In this document: positions 1-8,252 of the stretch, one piece after another
How positions within the stretch are numbered: the stretch's first letter is position 1
Layout of the letters: each line of letters opens with the position of its first letter
Source of the DNA: DASTFY01 sp963829955
Lineage (GTDB): Bacteria > Actinomycetota > Acidimicrobiia > Acidimicrobiales > Ilumatobacteraceae
Assembly: GCA_963829955.1 (NCBI GenBank)
Contig: CAWHKS010000021.1
Location: 186,001 to 250,000, forward strand
Direction: 5' to 3'
DNA length: 64,000 nt
Made by a program: the position numbers and the translations under genes
The notes under the pieces: model-generated
Databases searched by the model: none
What the model was told of the DNA's origin: nothing
The model's input: the letters and a program-made list of their open reading frames with translations, nothing else

Positions 1-1198
1 AGGCCGCCGTCAGCACCGGGGCGGCAGCGACTGACGCGCGGGCGGAGCGCGTCATCCCGAGCTGGCGCCACTGCCGCAGAGGCGTGGCGGTCTGCCTGAC
101 ATCCCGTGACGCGGCGAACCCGGCAAGCGCCAGCGTGACAATCGCCGCGGCGGCGGCGAGCACTCCCAGTGCGGTCACCGTGGGTCGGATGGCCCGCTCG
201 ACCCTCCGCCGCTCCGGCTCGGTCTCGTTCGCGATCAGGAAGTACTCCGGGGATGTCGCTCCCGTGCCGCTCGTGTCGACGATCGTGGACAGCTTCTCGT
301 TGAGCGGCCGTACGCGACGGACGAACTCGTCGAGCGCCGGCTTCACACCCGCGGGCCCGTCGGCGAACGACAACGAGTAGTAGCGGTAGGACACGGCACA
401 TCCCGGAGGCTGGTTGCGCTCGACGTTCTCGTGCAGCGACAAGGACGGGTCCGGTGGCGGGGGCAGGCAGTCGTAGCGGCGGGCGATGTCGGGTGAGACG
501 ATCGCCCGCTGCCGCGGATACAGCTCATTCGTCAGCACCTCGTCAGGCAGCGTGATCAAACCGACCAACTCGACCTGCTCGACACCGACCGGGTCGATCA
601 CCTCAGCGCCGAATTGGTCCGCCGTTTCCGGCGACATTCCGTCGTCGAGAACCAGACGCCAGAACGCCAGTGGCACGACGTCGCCGATAGCCAGCCGCTC
701 ACGCTCGGCGGCCGTTGCGCTCAACGCCATCTCGGACGGTCCCGTCGGCAGGCGTCCGGCCTGGATGACAGGGCGGTCCATCGATGCGTAGCGGCCGTCG
801 TGGGATCCGAACACGCCCGCCGCGCTGCCCGTCTCGACTTCGGCATCGTCCACGCTCTCGCGTGGGCGCGGCTCGCCGCGGTCCGCGGTGACCATGAACA
901 GGGACTCCGAGGTGACCTCGGTGACCCCCGGCAACGACCGGATGATCGCGTCGACCTCGGTCGAGCTGACCGACGGGTTGACCACGACGTCGCCGACGTT
1001 GGCCCGCTCCAGGTACCGATCGAACGCCTCAGACGTGCGCTCCGCCGAGCCCACCGCAAGCATCGTGCCCGTCGTCCCCACCAGCACGATCAGCAGAAGG
1101 GGCAGCACGGCGAGCCATCGATGGCGCAACCAGCGCGGCGTCAACCAGCGGGCACCACCACCGATGCCGGGGCGAACGGTCGTGGCGGGGACTCCCAT
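1..1198 (-). CDS. ABC transporter permease with MacB-like extracytoplasmic domain (partial, runs off left edge)
   Basis: An open frame on the minus strand starts with ATG at 1198 and has no stop before the window edge, so about 399 N-terminal residues are visible. Residues 1-24 are basic, followed by one membrane segment (about 26-50; LAVLPLLLIVLVGTTG). Then comes a long soluble domain of about 270 residues, and a second hydrophobic segment near residue 345 (TALGVLAAAAAIVTLALAGF) followed by a basic cytoplasmic loop. TM - large outer domain - TM is the topology of FtsX/MacB-type permeases, whose ATPase partner would lie beyond the window. Substrate cannot be told. It is divergent from the FAD oxidoreductase, with a 178-bp shared upstream region. 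Family assignment rests on topology and general sequence character. Confidence 0.7.
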   Translation of the reverse strand, partial: MGVPATTVRPGIGGGARWLTPRWLRHRWLAVLPLLLIVLVGTTGTMLAVGSAERTSEAFDRYLERANVGDVVVNPSVSSTEVDAIIRSLPGVTEVTSESLFMVTADRGEPRPRESVDDAEVETGSAAGVFGSHDGRYASMDRPVIQAGRLPTGPSEMALSATAAERERLAIGDVVPLAFWRLVLDDGMSPETADQFGAEVIDPVGVEQVELVGLITLPDEVLTNELYPRQRAIVSPDIARRYDCLPPPPDPSLSLHENVERNQPPGCAVSYRYYSLSFADGPAGVKPALDEFVRRVRPLNEKLSTIVDTSGTGATSPEYFLIANETEPERRRVERAIRPTVTALGVLAAAAAIVTLALAGFAASRDVRQTATPLRQWRQLGMTRSARASVAAAPVLTAA

Positions 1199-1376
1199 GC
1201 TCGGAACGTAGGCCTCGCCGCCCAAGTGTGGAACCGTGCCGACCCCACGCTTCGGTGTGGCTGGCATCCCCAGGTCCATCGCGGGACACCGTCGAACACC
1301 TGGCGTGGGCAGTGGTGGGGGAGGGTCGGGGTAGCGTCCGCCTGTCGTTCCTGGGAACGGAAGGGGGTACGGGACC

Positions 1377-2795
1377 ATGGCCAGCATCCTTGTACTGGGC
1401 GGTGGCATGGGCGGTCTGTCGACCGCCATGCTGCTGGCCCGTGATGGCCACGAGGTGACGGTGCTGGAGCGCGACCCAGCGCCTCCTCCGGCCTCGGGCG
1501 ACGATGCGTGGGACACGTGGGAACGGAAGGGGATCAACCAATTCCGCATGATCCACTTCTTCCTGCCGCGCTTTCGTGAGATAGCCGAAGCCGAGCTGCC
1601 GGAAGCCGTCGAGGCGCTCGACGCGGACGGCGTGCTTCGCTACAACCCGATCGCGCTGGCTCCCGAGTCGGTGACGGGAGGTTTCCGCGACGGCGACGAG
1701 CGCTTCGAGGCGTTGACGGGACGGCGACCCATGGTCGAGGCCGCCTTTGCCCGCACCGCCGCAGCTACACCGAACCTGACCATCCGTCGGGGCGTGGCGG
1801 TGAAGGGGTTGTTGACCGGCGAATCCCTCCTCGAGGGTGTGCCCCACGTGGTGGGGGTGGTCACGGACTCCGGAGACGAGATCCAGGCTGACCTCGTGGT
1901 CGATGCCACTGGTCGGCGTTCTCCGCTCCCCTCGCTGCTGGACGCGATCGGTGCCGTGGCGCCCGAGGAGGAGATGGAGGACTCGGGCTTCGTGTACTAC
2001 GGCCGCCACTTCCGTTCGCACGACGGTGCGCAGCCGCCGGCGTTCGGGCCTCTGTTGCAGCACTACGACTCGATCTCGGTGCTGACGCTGCCTGCTGACA
2101 ACGGCACCTGGGGGATGGGGATCGTCGCGTCGTCGCAGGACGCTCCCTTGCGGGCGGTCAGGGATGTCGAGGTGTGGGAGCGGGTCATCACCAGCTACCC
2201 CCTGCTCGCGCATTGGCTCGACGGCGATCCGATCACCGACATCCAGATCATGGCCAAGATCGAGGACCGGCACCGCAGCTTCGTCGTCGACGGGCGCCCT
2301 GTCGCCACCGGCGTGGCTGCGATCGCGGACTCTTGGGCGTGCACGAACCCGTCGGTCGGCCGCGGCGCCACGATCGGCCTCATCCACGCCCAGGCCCTCC
2401 GCGACCTCGTCCGTGATCAGGGCGTCGACGACCCCGTGGCGTTCGCCACCGCTTGGCACGACACCACCGTCGAGCGGGTCGAGCCGCTGTACCGGGACAC
2501 CCTCTGGTTCGATCGCCACCGCCTTGGCGAGATCGACGCTCAGATCGCCGGCGTGCCCTACGAGACGGAGGACCCCGGTTGGGCGATCGCCAAGGCGCTG
2601 CCAGCAGCGGGTGGGAGCGATCCCGAGTTGCTCCGCGCCTCCGTCGAGATCATCGCCCTGTTCTCCCGAGCCATCGATGTCCTCGCCCGACCGGGCGTGC
2701 TCGAGAAGGTGATCGCTGCGGCCGAGACGCCTCAGGAGCCGGCACCGGGACCGTCGCGCGCCGAACTCGTCGAGCTCGTCGGCGCCGCGGGATGA
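1377..2795 (+). CDS. FAD-dependent oxidoreductase
   Basis: A 472-residue protein that begins directly with a Rossmann dinucleotide-binding motif (ILVLGGGMGGLSTAMLLARD, residues 4-23), with the acidic end of the second strand at VLERD. A second flavin-binding stretch, DLVVDATGRRSPLPSLL, lies near residues 174-190, and ADSWACTNPSVGRGATIGL near residues 315-335 resembles the GD-type motif of class A flavin monooxygenases and halogenase-like enzymes. The substrate is not evident. The ATG at 1377 is the only start that keeps the whole Rossmann motif. The DUF2855 gene follows after 16 bp on the same strand, so the two are probably co-transcribed and may act on the same metabolite (inference). Confidence 0.82.
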   Translation: MASILVLGGGMGGLSTAMLLARDGHEVTVLERDPAPPPASGDDAWDTWERKGINQFRMIHFFLPRFREIAEAELPEAVEALDADGVLRYNPIALAPESVTGGFRDGDERFEALTGRRPMVEAAFARTAAATPNLTIRRGVAVKGLLTGESLLEGVPHVVGVVTDSGDEIQADLVVDATGRRSPLPSLLDAIGAVAPEEEMEDSGFVYYGRHFRSHDGAQPPAFGPLLQHYDSISVLTLPADNGTWGMGIVASSQDAPLRAVRDVEVWERVITSYPLLAHWLDGDPITDIQIMAKIEDRHRSFVVDGRPVATGVAAIADSWACTNPSVGRGATIGLIHAQALRDLVRDQGVDDPVAFATAWHDTTVERVEPLYRDTLWFDRHRLGEIDAQIAGVPYETEDPGWAIAKALPAAGGSDPELLRASVEIIALFSRAIDVLARPGVLEKVIAAAETPQEPAPGPSRAELVELVGAAG

Positions 2796-2811
2796 GCGCT
2801 CACACGGCGTC

Positions 2812-3912
2812 ATGAGCGCCAACACCGTGCTCGAGGTCGATCGCGCCCGATGTGGCGAGACGCGCCTGGTCGAGACCGAGCTCGAGCCGCTCGGCCCGGG
2901 CCAGGTGCGGCTGCGCGTCGACCGGTTCGCCGTGACGGCGAACAACATCACCTACGCGGTACTCGGTGACATGCTCGGCTACTGGGACTTCTTCCCGACC
3001 GGCGACCCTGCCTGGGGCCGGGTACCGGCCATGGGCTGGGCCGACGTGGTCGAGTCCACGAATCCCGACGTCGCCATCGGTGGTCGCTACTACGGCTGGT
3101 TCCCGATGGCCCGCTTCGTCGACCTCACGGTCAGCGCCATCGCCGACGGACTCCGCGACGACGGTGCCCACCGCCAGGCGCACGCTCCCGTCTATCGCCG
3201 CTACGTGGAGACGACCCACGACCCGATGTACCCGTCCGGCGCACCGGGGGACGAGCTCGCAGATGCCGAGGACCGCCACGCGCTGCTGAGGGGCCTCTTC
3301 CTCACGGGCTTCCTCGCCGACACCTTCTTCGCCGACGCCGACTACCACGGTGCTCGCGCCGTCATCGTCCTCTCAGCCTCGGCCAAGACCGCGGTCGGCT
3401 TCGCACAGTGCGCCGCCGAGCGGGGCCTGGCCCGGGTGATCGGGCTCACCTCGCCGGGCAACGTCGAGTTCGTGCTGTCGCTCGGCTGGTACACCGACGT
3501 GCTCACCTACGACGACGTCGCCTCGCTGCCCGAGGTCGCCGCGGTGTCGGTGGACATCTCGGGCGACGGGCCGACGCTCGCCGCCGTGCACGAGCGACTC
3601 GGCGACAACCTCAAGTACTCGATGATCATCGGGAAGAGCCACCACAACTCGCCCACGGCCCACGTCGCGACGGGACCTGCACCGAGCCTCTTCTTCGCCC
3701 CCACCGAGGTCAGCCGGCGGATCGAGGAGTGGGGCCCCGAGGAGTACCAGCGGCGCTGCACCGAGGCCCTCGAGCGGTTCGTGGACGGATCACGCCAGTG
3801 GCTCACTGTCGAGCGCACGGGCGGGGCGGCAGCGGCGGCGTCGACCTGGTCGGACGTGTTCGACGGTCACGTTCCACCTGGCATCGGCCGGATTGCCTCT
3901 CTCCACGACTGA
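2812..3912 (+). CDS. DUF2855 family protein
   Basis: A 366-residue protein recognised by family-typical stretches: LRVDRFAVTANNITYAVLGD (about residues 30-50), YWDFFPTG and WGRVPAMGWADVV. The family has no established function that I know of. The overall plan (quinone-reductase-like N-terminus, then a segment VIVLSASAKTAVGFA resembling the nucleotide-binding half of MDR dehydrogenases) suggests a relative of zinc-independent MDR oxidoreductases; that is inference. It starts with ATG at 2812, 16 bp after the FAD enzyme, and both lie in one apparent operon. It is complete, with no obvious damage. Confidence 0.85.
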   Translation: MSANTVLEVDRARCGETRLVETELEPLGPGQVRLRVDRFAVTANNITYAVLGDMLGYWDFFPTGDPAWGRVPAMGWADVVESTNPDVAIGGRYYGWFPMARFVDLTVSAIADGLRDDGAHRQAHAPVYRRYVETTHDPMYPSGAPGDELADAEDRHALLRGLFLTGFLADTFFADADYHGARAVIVLSASAKTAVGFAQCAAERGLARVIGLTSPGNVEFVLSLGWYTDVLTYDDVASLPEVAAVSVDISGDGPTLAAVHERLGDNLKYSMIIGKSHHNSPTAHVATGPAPSLFFAPTEVSRRIEEWGPEEYQRRCTEALERFVDGSRQWLTVERTGGAAAAASTWSDVFDGHVPPGIGRIASLHD

Positions 3913-3930
3913 CCTGGAGAGTGCGTTCCG

Positions 3931-3949
3931 CTGGGATTCGAACCCTGGG
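3931..3949 (-). other. tRNA T-arm-like fragment
   Basis: Read on the minus strand, this stretch is CCCAGGGTTCGAATCCCAG, i.e. a T-loop (GGTTCGAATCC) with partly paired flanks. Fifteen bases (CTGGGATTCGAACCC on the plus strand) are identical to the T-arm of the tRNA-Lys gene at 16414-16485. No D-arm or anticodon arm can be folded beside it, so it is not a tRNA gene. It may be a relic of an integration event or chance. Confidence 0.35.
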
Positions 3950-4207
3950 ATGCTGGTCATGGCCGGTGACGGGTCATGGCCGTCAGTCCTGGTGGATGGC
4001 ACCCATCGCCGGGGGTCGTTGCGGGAACGAGCGCCGCATCGGGCGATCTGCGCTCGTGGCCGACCTCTAGGGTTGGTTGCCGATGCACGGGACTCTCGCG
4101 CACCCCCTCAGGCATCACAATGATCCGGCCGTCACACTCCGGTGCCGTTCCGATCGCACGAGCAACCCGACCATCATCACCGCGGCCACCGAGCGACAGC
4201 GCGCTTG

Positions 4208-5230
4208 ATGGCCTCACACGCTGGCTCGGTCGCCTTCGTTTGGAGGGGCGAGTCGCACCACAGTCCTGACGACACGAGGAACTACGAACGCCTCCGCCCA
4301 ATCTCAGAAGCGCTTGCGGACGTCGGCGTCAGGGTTGAGCACGTCCTCTACAGCGATGCGATGCACGAAGCCGTAATGGCCCGCCTTCTTTGCGTGGACG
4401 GCGTGCTCGTGTGGGTCGATCCGGTCACCGGTGACGAGGACCGCTCCATGCTTGATGGCGTCCTTCGTGACGTGGCGTCCAGCGGCGTGTGGGTGAGCAG
4501 TCATCCCGATGTGATCGAGAAGATGGGCACCAAAGAGGTGCTGTATCGCACGAAGCATCTCGGCTGGGGAATGGACACGCAGCTCTACGCGTCCGCGGCA
4601 GCGTTCCGAGAACAGTTCCCGTCCAGTCTGGACAGCGGTCCGCGTGTCCTCAAACCGAACCGTGGGAACGGCGGACTCGGTGTCTGGAAGGTGGCATTCA
4701 GTGGGCAGCCGACAAGAACGGCGACGATCCAGCATGCCGCGCCGAGGAACGACGTGACCGAGGACGTCGATCTCGGCGCGTTCATGGCCAGGTGGGACGG
4801 GTACTTCGCCGACGGCGGGAAGCTCATCGATCAACCGTTCGTGTCCCGTCTGCGCGACGGCATGGTCCGCGTATACCTCGTGCGTGATCAAGTGGTTGGG
4901 TTCGCAGTTCAGTACCCAGACCCGGCGGTTCACCCCGACCGAGTGCTCGGGATGCCCTCGGCCAAGACGATGTCCGATGAGGACAACCCGGCGTTCGGAA
5001 CCCTTCGCACCCAACTCGAGCAGGACTGGCTCCCCGGCCTGCTCACATCGACGGCCGTGTCGCGGGACGACCTCCCGCTCCTCTGGGACGCCGACTTCCT
5101 GCACGGCGACACGAGCGGCGCCTACCTGCTGTGCGAGATCAACGTGAGTTCCGTACTGCCATTCCCGCCACACGCTCCATCAGCGCTCGCTCGAGCCGTC
5201 GAGTCGCTGCTCAAGTCACCAACTGAGTAA
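4208..5230 (+). CDS. Cj0069 family protein (ATP-grasp-like)
   Basis: About 340 residues. Family-typical landmarks are DGVLVWVDPVTGDEDRSMLD, WVSSHPDVIEKMGTKEVLYR, HLGWGMDTQLY and RVLKPNRGNGGLGVWKV. The last looks like the glycine-rich nucleotide loop of an ATP-grasp fold, and LLCEINVSSVLPFP near the C-terminus resembles the metal-binding ExN strand; the enzymatic role is unknown. The frame is open upstream to an ATG at 4142, but the extra 22 residues are rich in His/Arg and unlike the family, so I prefer the ATG at 4208. It stands alone. Its codon use is visibly less GC-biased than that of its neighbours, and a tRNA-like fragment lies 260 bp upstream, so horizontal arrival is possible. Confidence 0.75.
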   Translation: MASHAGSVAFVWRGESHHSPDDTRNYERLRPISEALADVGVRVEHVLYSDAMHEAVMARLLCVDGVLVWVDPVTGDEDRSMLDGVLRDVASSGVWVSSHPDVIEKMGTKEVLYRTKHLGWGMDTQLYASAAAFREQFPSSLDSGPRVLKPNRGNGGLGVWKVAFSGQPTRTATIQHAAPRNDVTEDVDLGAFMARWDGYFADGGKLIDQPFVSRLRDGMVRVYLVRDQVVGFAVQYPDPAVHPDRVLGMPSAKTMSDEDNPAFGTLRTQLEQDWLPGLLTSTAVSRDDLPLLWDADFLHGDTSGAYLLCEINVSSVLPFPPHAPSALARAVESLLKSPTE

Positions 5231-5327
5231 CACAGATCGGCCGATCGGCGCGTTGGAGTAGGGGCCGTCGCGCGTGCAGATCGCTGACGCCTGGGCGTGC
5301 CGGGCTCTGGTCAAACGATAGGGTCGA

Positions 5328-5666
5328 TTAGCGGTTCGGGCGTTCGGCGAGCTGCCGGCGGAGGTCGGCGATCTCGAGTCGCATCTCGATGATCCGCTTA
5401 GCGCCGGCGAGCGTCATGCCTTCGTCCAGGAGCCCGCTGATGAGGTCGATGTGGTCGATCTCCGATCGGCTGTAGCGCCGTTGGCCACCGGGTGAACGAG
5501 CCGGTGTCACAGCTTCGTGGGCGTCCAGCCGGCGAAGGAATGCCGGCTGGACGCCGAGGATGTCGGCGACTTGACCGACGGTGTAGAGCGGTGTGGTGTC
5601 GTCAGGAAAGGGGAGAGGCCTGCGAGACCGGTCCGCCGCGCTTCCCGGCTCTTGGCCCGCCTTCAC
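5328..5666 (-). CDS. MerR-family (HspR-like) transcriptional regulator
   Basis: A 112-residue protein with one MerR-type winged HTH: LYTVGQVADILGVQPAFLRR (about residues 26-45), then SPGGQRRYSRSEIDHIDLI, then a helical dimerisation segment (GMTLAGAKRIIEMRLEIADL). The GGQRRYS wing and short C-terminus are those of HspR-type repressors. Its start codon overlaps the stop of the Hsp20 gene (ATGA at 5663-5666), so the two are translationally coupled. It probably represses its own operon through the palindrome upstream of hsp20, but binding is not demonstrated by sequence alone. Confidence 0.85.
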   Translation of the reverse strand: MKAGQEPGSAADRSRRPLPFPDDTTPLYTVGQVADILGVQPAFLRRLDAHEAVTPARSPGGQRRYSRSEIDHIDLISGLLDEGMTLAGAKRIIEMRLEIADLRRQLAERPNR

Positions 5667-6133
5667 GAGCTGCTCGAGCCGACGGCTTGGGGCTCGCCGT
5701 CGGAGGCGGTGGCATCGATCGAGGTTGGCTCTGACGGCCCGACAGTGATGTCCACCCGACGCGGCTTGGCCTGTTCCCTCACCGGCAAGCGCAACGTCAG
5801 GACACCGTCGGCGTACACGGCGCTAAGCCGCTCGGTGTCGAGGGTCTCGGCCAGGAACAACTGGCGGCTGAACGTGCCATGGGGCCGCTCACTTATCAGC
5901 AGCTCGACATCGTCTCCTGTCGACCGGTTGCGCTGCGCGTGGACCGTGAGGAGGTTCCGCTCGATGGTCAGCTCGATCGTGTCCGGCGTGACACCAGGTA
6001 CGTCGAACTGCACCACGAACTCGTCTCCTTGCTGGAATGCGTCGATCGGCATCGCTGCGGGGCGGGAACTCGTTCCGAAGACTTGCTGGGTGAGGCGATC
6101 GAGCTCACGGAACGGGTCGGTACGCATCAACAT
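5663..6133 (-). CDS. Hsp20/alpha-crystallin family small heat shock protein
   Basis: A 156-residue small heat-shock chaperone. The alpha-crystallin domain spans about residues 28-125: FVVQFDVPGVTPDTIELTIE, LLTVHAQR, then the ERPHGTFSRQLFL strand and the end motif ADGVLTLRLPV. The N-terminus (RTDPFRELDRLTQQVFG) is the usual WDPFREL-type arm. The ATG at 6133 has GGGAGA 8 bases upstream; an in-frame ATG at 6127 is an alternative. The C-terminal tail is Ser-rich and lacks a clear IxI/V motif. It is first gene of the hsp20-merR operon. Confidence 0.92.
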   Translation of the reverse strand: MLMRTDPFRELDRLTQQVFGTSSRPAAMPIDAFQQGDEFVVQFDVPGVTPDTIELTIERNLLTVHAQRNRSTGDDVELLISERPHGTFSRQLFLAETLDTERLSAVYADGVLTLRLPVREQAKPRRVDITVGPSEPTSIDATASDGEPQAVGSSSS

Positions 6134-6164
6134 GTCGCTGTCTCCCTTCTACCCGGCTGGTAGC

Positions 6165-6197
6165 GTCTATCTTCCAAGATAGACAGGAAACTGTCAA
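6165..6197 (-). promoter_or_regulatory. hsp20-merR promoter with 9-2-9 palindromic operator
   Basis: On the minus strand a perfect TTGACA (-35, positions 6197-6192) is followed after 17 bp by GAAGAT (-10, 6174-6169). Positions 6165-6184 form a perfect inverted repeat, GTCTATCTT-CC-AAGATAGAC, which covers the -10 and reaches into the spacer. That placement suits a MerR-family dimer. A second short dyad (GACAG-gaaa-CTGTC, 6182-6195) overlaps the -35. It is not the classical HAIR sequence (CTTGAGT-N7-ACTCAAG) of HspR. Confidence 0.7.
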
Positions 6198-6416
6198 GTC
6201 TTGTTGAAGGTTTGGTGACATCGGCGGTGGCCGGCGGGGCCCTGGGCCACGTGTCCCAGGTGCTCGATCGCGTCGGGACTGGCACGGCGGCGACCGGTCT
6301 GCTCATCCTGACGACCGGGGCCCAGAGAGGCGAGATGGACGACGAGTTCGCCTCGCGGCCGTTGCGACCGTGCTTGCCCTGCCACCTGGACCGGATGCGA
6401 GCCGTTCGATCTTCGT

Positions 6417-7170
6417 TCACGTGACGTCGCGCTTGATGAAGCGAAGTGTGCCGGCGACCACGAGCGCACCCGCGTAGACGACGGCACAACCGGCCGCAGC
6501 CCACAGCGGCACGCTGGTATCCGGCCCGGCTCCACCGCCCGAGACGACGCTGAGGGCACCGCCGGGCAGCCACTCGTGCAGGGTGGGCATGGACGTGAGG
6601 CTGACGACGAGGCCTTCCACGGCGAGCAGCCAGACGACGCTCACGCCGACGGCCGCTGTTTGGTTGCCGAGCAGAGCACCGAGACCCGCGCCGAGCGCCC
6701 CGAACAGCGCCGCGGCGGCGACGAGACCGACGAGCGACCCGGGTCATGTCCATCGGACCACCGAAGGGGATGTCCTGGTAGGACAACCAGGGAATCGCGA
6801 CTGCCTGGTTCACAGCGCTTGCCACGACGGCCAGCGCGGCGCCGAGGCCGGCGTGTACGAGGACCTTCGCTGTCACGAGCCGGCCGCGTCGCGGTGCGGC
6901 GAGCAGGGTGCTGGTGATCGTTTGGTGGCGGAACTCGCCGGCGGTACCGAGAATGCCGAGCAGGAGCGCAGCGCCGACAACGATCGCGTAGGGGCCGTGC
7001 AGGATCTGACTGAGGCTGTTGCGGTCGAGCGGCGGGTTGCCGGCGTGTCCCGCGGTGGTGATCAGCGCGATCGCGGTCAGCCCACCTGCGATGGCCGCGG
7101 CGGCGAAGGCGATCAGAAAGGAGCGCAAGGTGCGATGCTTGAGCAGTTCGGATCGGATGAGGTACTTCAT
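6417..7170 (-). CDS. ABC-2 type transporter permease (frameshifted)
   Basis: Two frames together give one ABC-2 permease. The first (from ATG 7170, MKYLIRSELLKHRTLRSFLI) carries the cytoplasmic start and TM1-TM2 and the GEFRHQTITSTLLAAPRRGR coupling-helix region. Around 6737-6741 the sense switches to the next frame, which continues with SLVGLVAAAALFGALGAGLG and VVWLLAVEGLVVSL and ends in a TM plus RFIKRDVT at 6417. One extra base (a CCC run within GACCCGGG) explains it. The product would be about 250 residues with six membrane segments. It overlaps the ATPase stop by ATGA. Either a pseudogene or an assembly indel; the partner ATPase is hit too. Confidence 0.8.
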
Positions 7171-8067
7171 CGGACGTCTCCTCTCGTCGTGGTGGTTAGG
7201 TGGAGAAAGGCCTGCTCCAAATCGGTCTGATCCTCGGAGAGCTCAAATGCCACGAGTCCGCTCGCCGCGATCGCACGCCCAACGGCTTCGCTCGTGGCGT
7301 CGTGGGCGAGCAACAGCTCGGACGTCGCAATGCGTGGCCTGAATGCCACGTTCGTTGAGTGCCGCCCGCATCGCTGCCGCCTCGGGGGTACGAATACGCA
7401 CGACCGTGCGGCTGCCGAGTAGTTCCGAGAGCGGCGCATGGGCGACAAGTCGCCCGCCCGCCAGGACCACGACCTCGTCGACGGTCTGAGCGACCTCGGC
7501 CAGCAAGTGGCTCGAGACCAGCACGGTATGACCCGCCGCTGCATAGCGACGCAGGAAGTCGCGCAACCAGTGGATGCCCTCTGGGTCGAGACCGTTGGTG
7601 GGCTCGTCAAGCACGAGGACGTTGGGGTCACCGAGGAGGGCCGCGGCGAGCCCGAGCCGCTGCCGCATACCCAACGAGTAGCCGCCGACGCGTCGCCGGG
7701 CGGCGGCGGAGAGTCCGACTTCGTCGAGGACTTGGTCGACGCGGCGGTCCGGGATCCCGGCGGTGGCGGCGAGGACACGCAGATGGTCGCGACCCCGCCG
7801 GCCGGGGTGGAAGCTCCCCGCTTCGAGAACGGCACCAACGTGGCCGATCGGTTCAGCAAGGGCCCGATAGTCGTGGCCGTCGATCGTGGCCGAGCCTGAG
7901 GTCGGGGCCACGAGTCCGAGCAAGAGGCGCAGAGTCGTCGTCTTGCCGGCGCCGTTCGGTCCGAGGAGCCCGATGACGCGGCCACCCCCGAGCCGGACGG
8001 TGAGATCCTTGACCGCCATGATGTGGCCGAAGTGCTTCGTAAGTCCTTCGAGTGCGATGACGGTCAT
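7167..8067 (-). CDS. ABC transporter ATP-binding protein (frameshifted near C-terminus)
   Basis: About 300 residues from ATG 8067. Walker A is GPNGAGKTTT (about residues 35-44), the signature is YSLGMRQRLG, Walker B is VLVLDEPTNGLDPEG, and the switch His is in VLVSSHLL. The frame breaks near 7340 after ALNERGI; the next frame resumes with TSELLLAHDATSEAVGRAIA and ends LEQAFLHLTTTTRGDVR at 7167, the normal C-terminus of such exporters. One surplus base in CAGGCCACGCATT explains the shift. The stop overlaps the permease start. The pair is of the BcrA/DrrA-like type often linked to drug or antimicrobial-peptide resistance, and sits divergent to a two-component system that may control it. Confidence 0.85.
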
Positions 8068-8252
8068 GGGTCCGCATGTCCTTCCCTGGCCGGCGGCCGA
8101 CTCATGGTCGGTGATTCGACGGTACGGGCGAGACCGTGAGGCGTCATCGGGCGGGCGCGTGATTCTTGATCACTCCCCAGCCGTAGGTGCGAGTACTGCT
8201 CGGGAGTGACGACCGTGAATCCGGACGCTTCGGTACCGTCGCAAGGGTGATA

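Noticed and set aside
3931..3949. A tRNA gene on the minus strand
   Set aside because: Only the T-loop matches; the rest does not fold as a tRNA.
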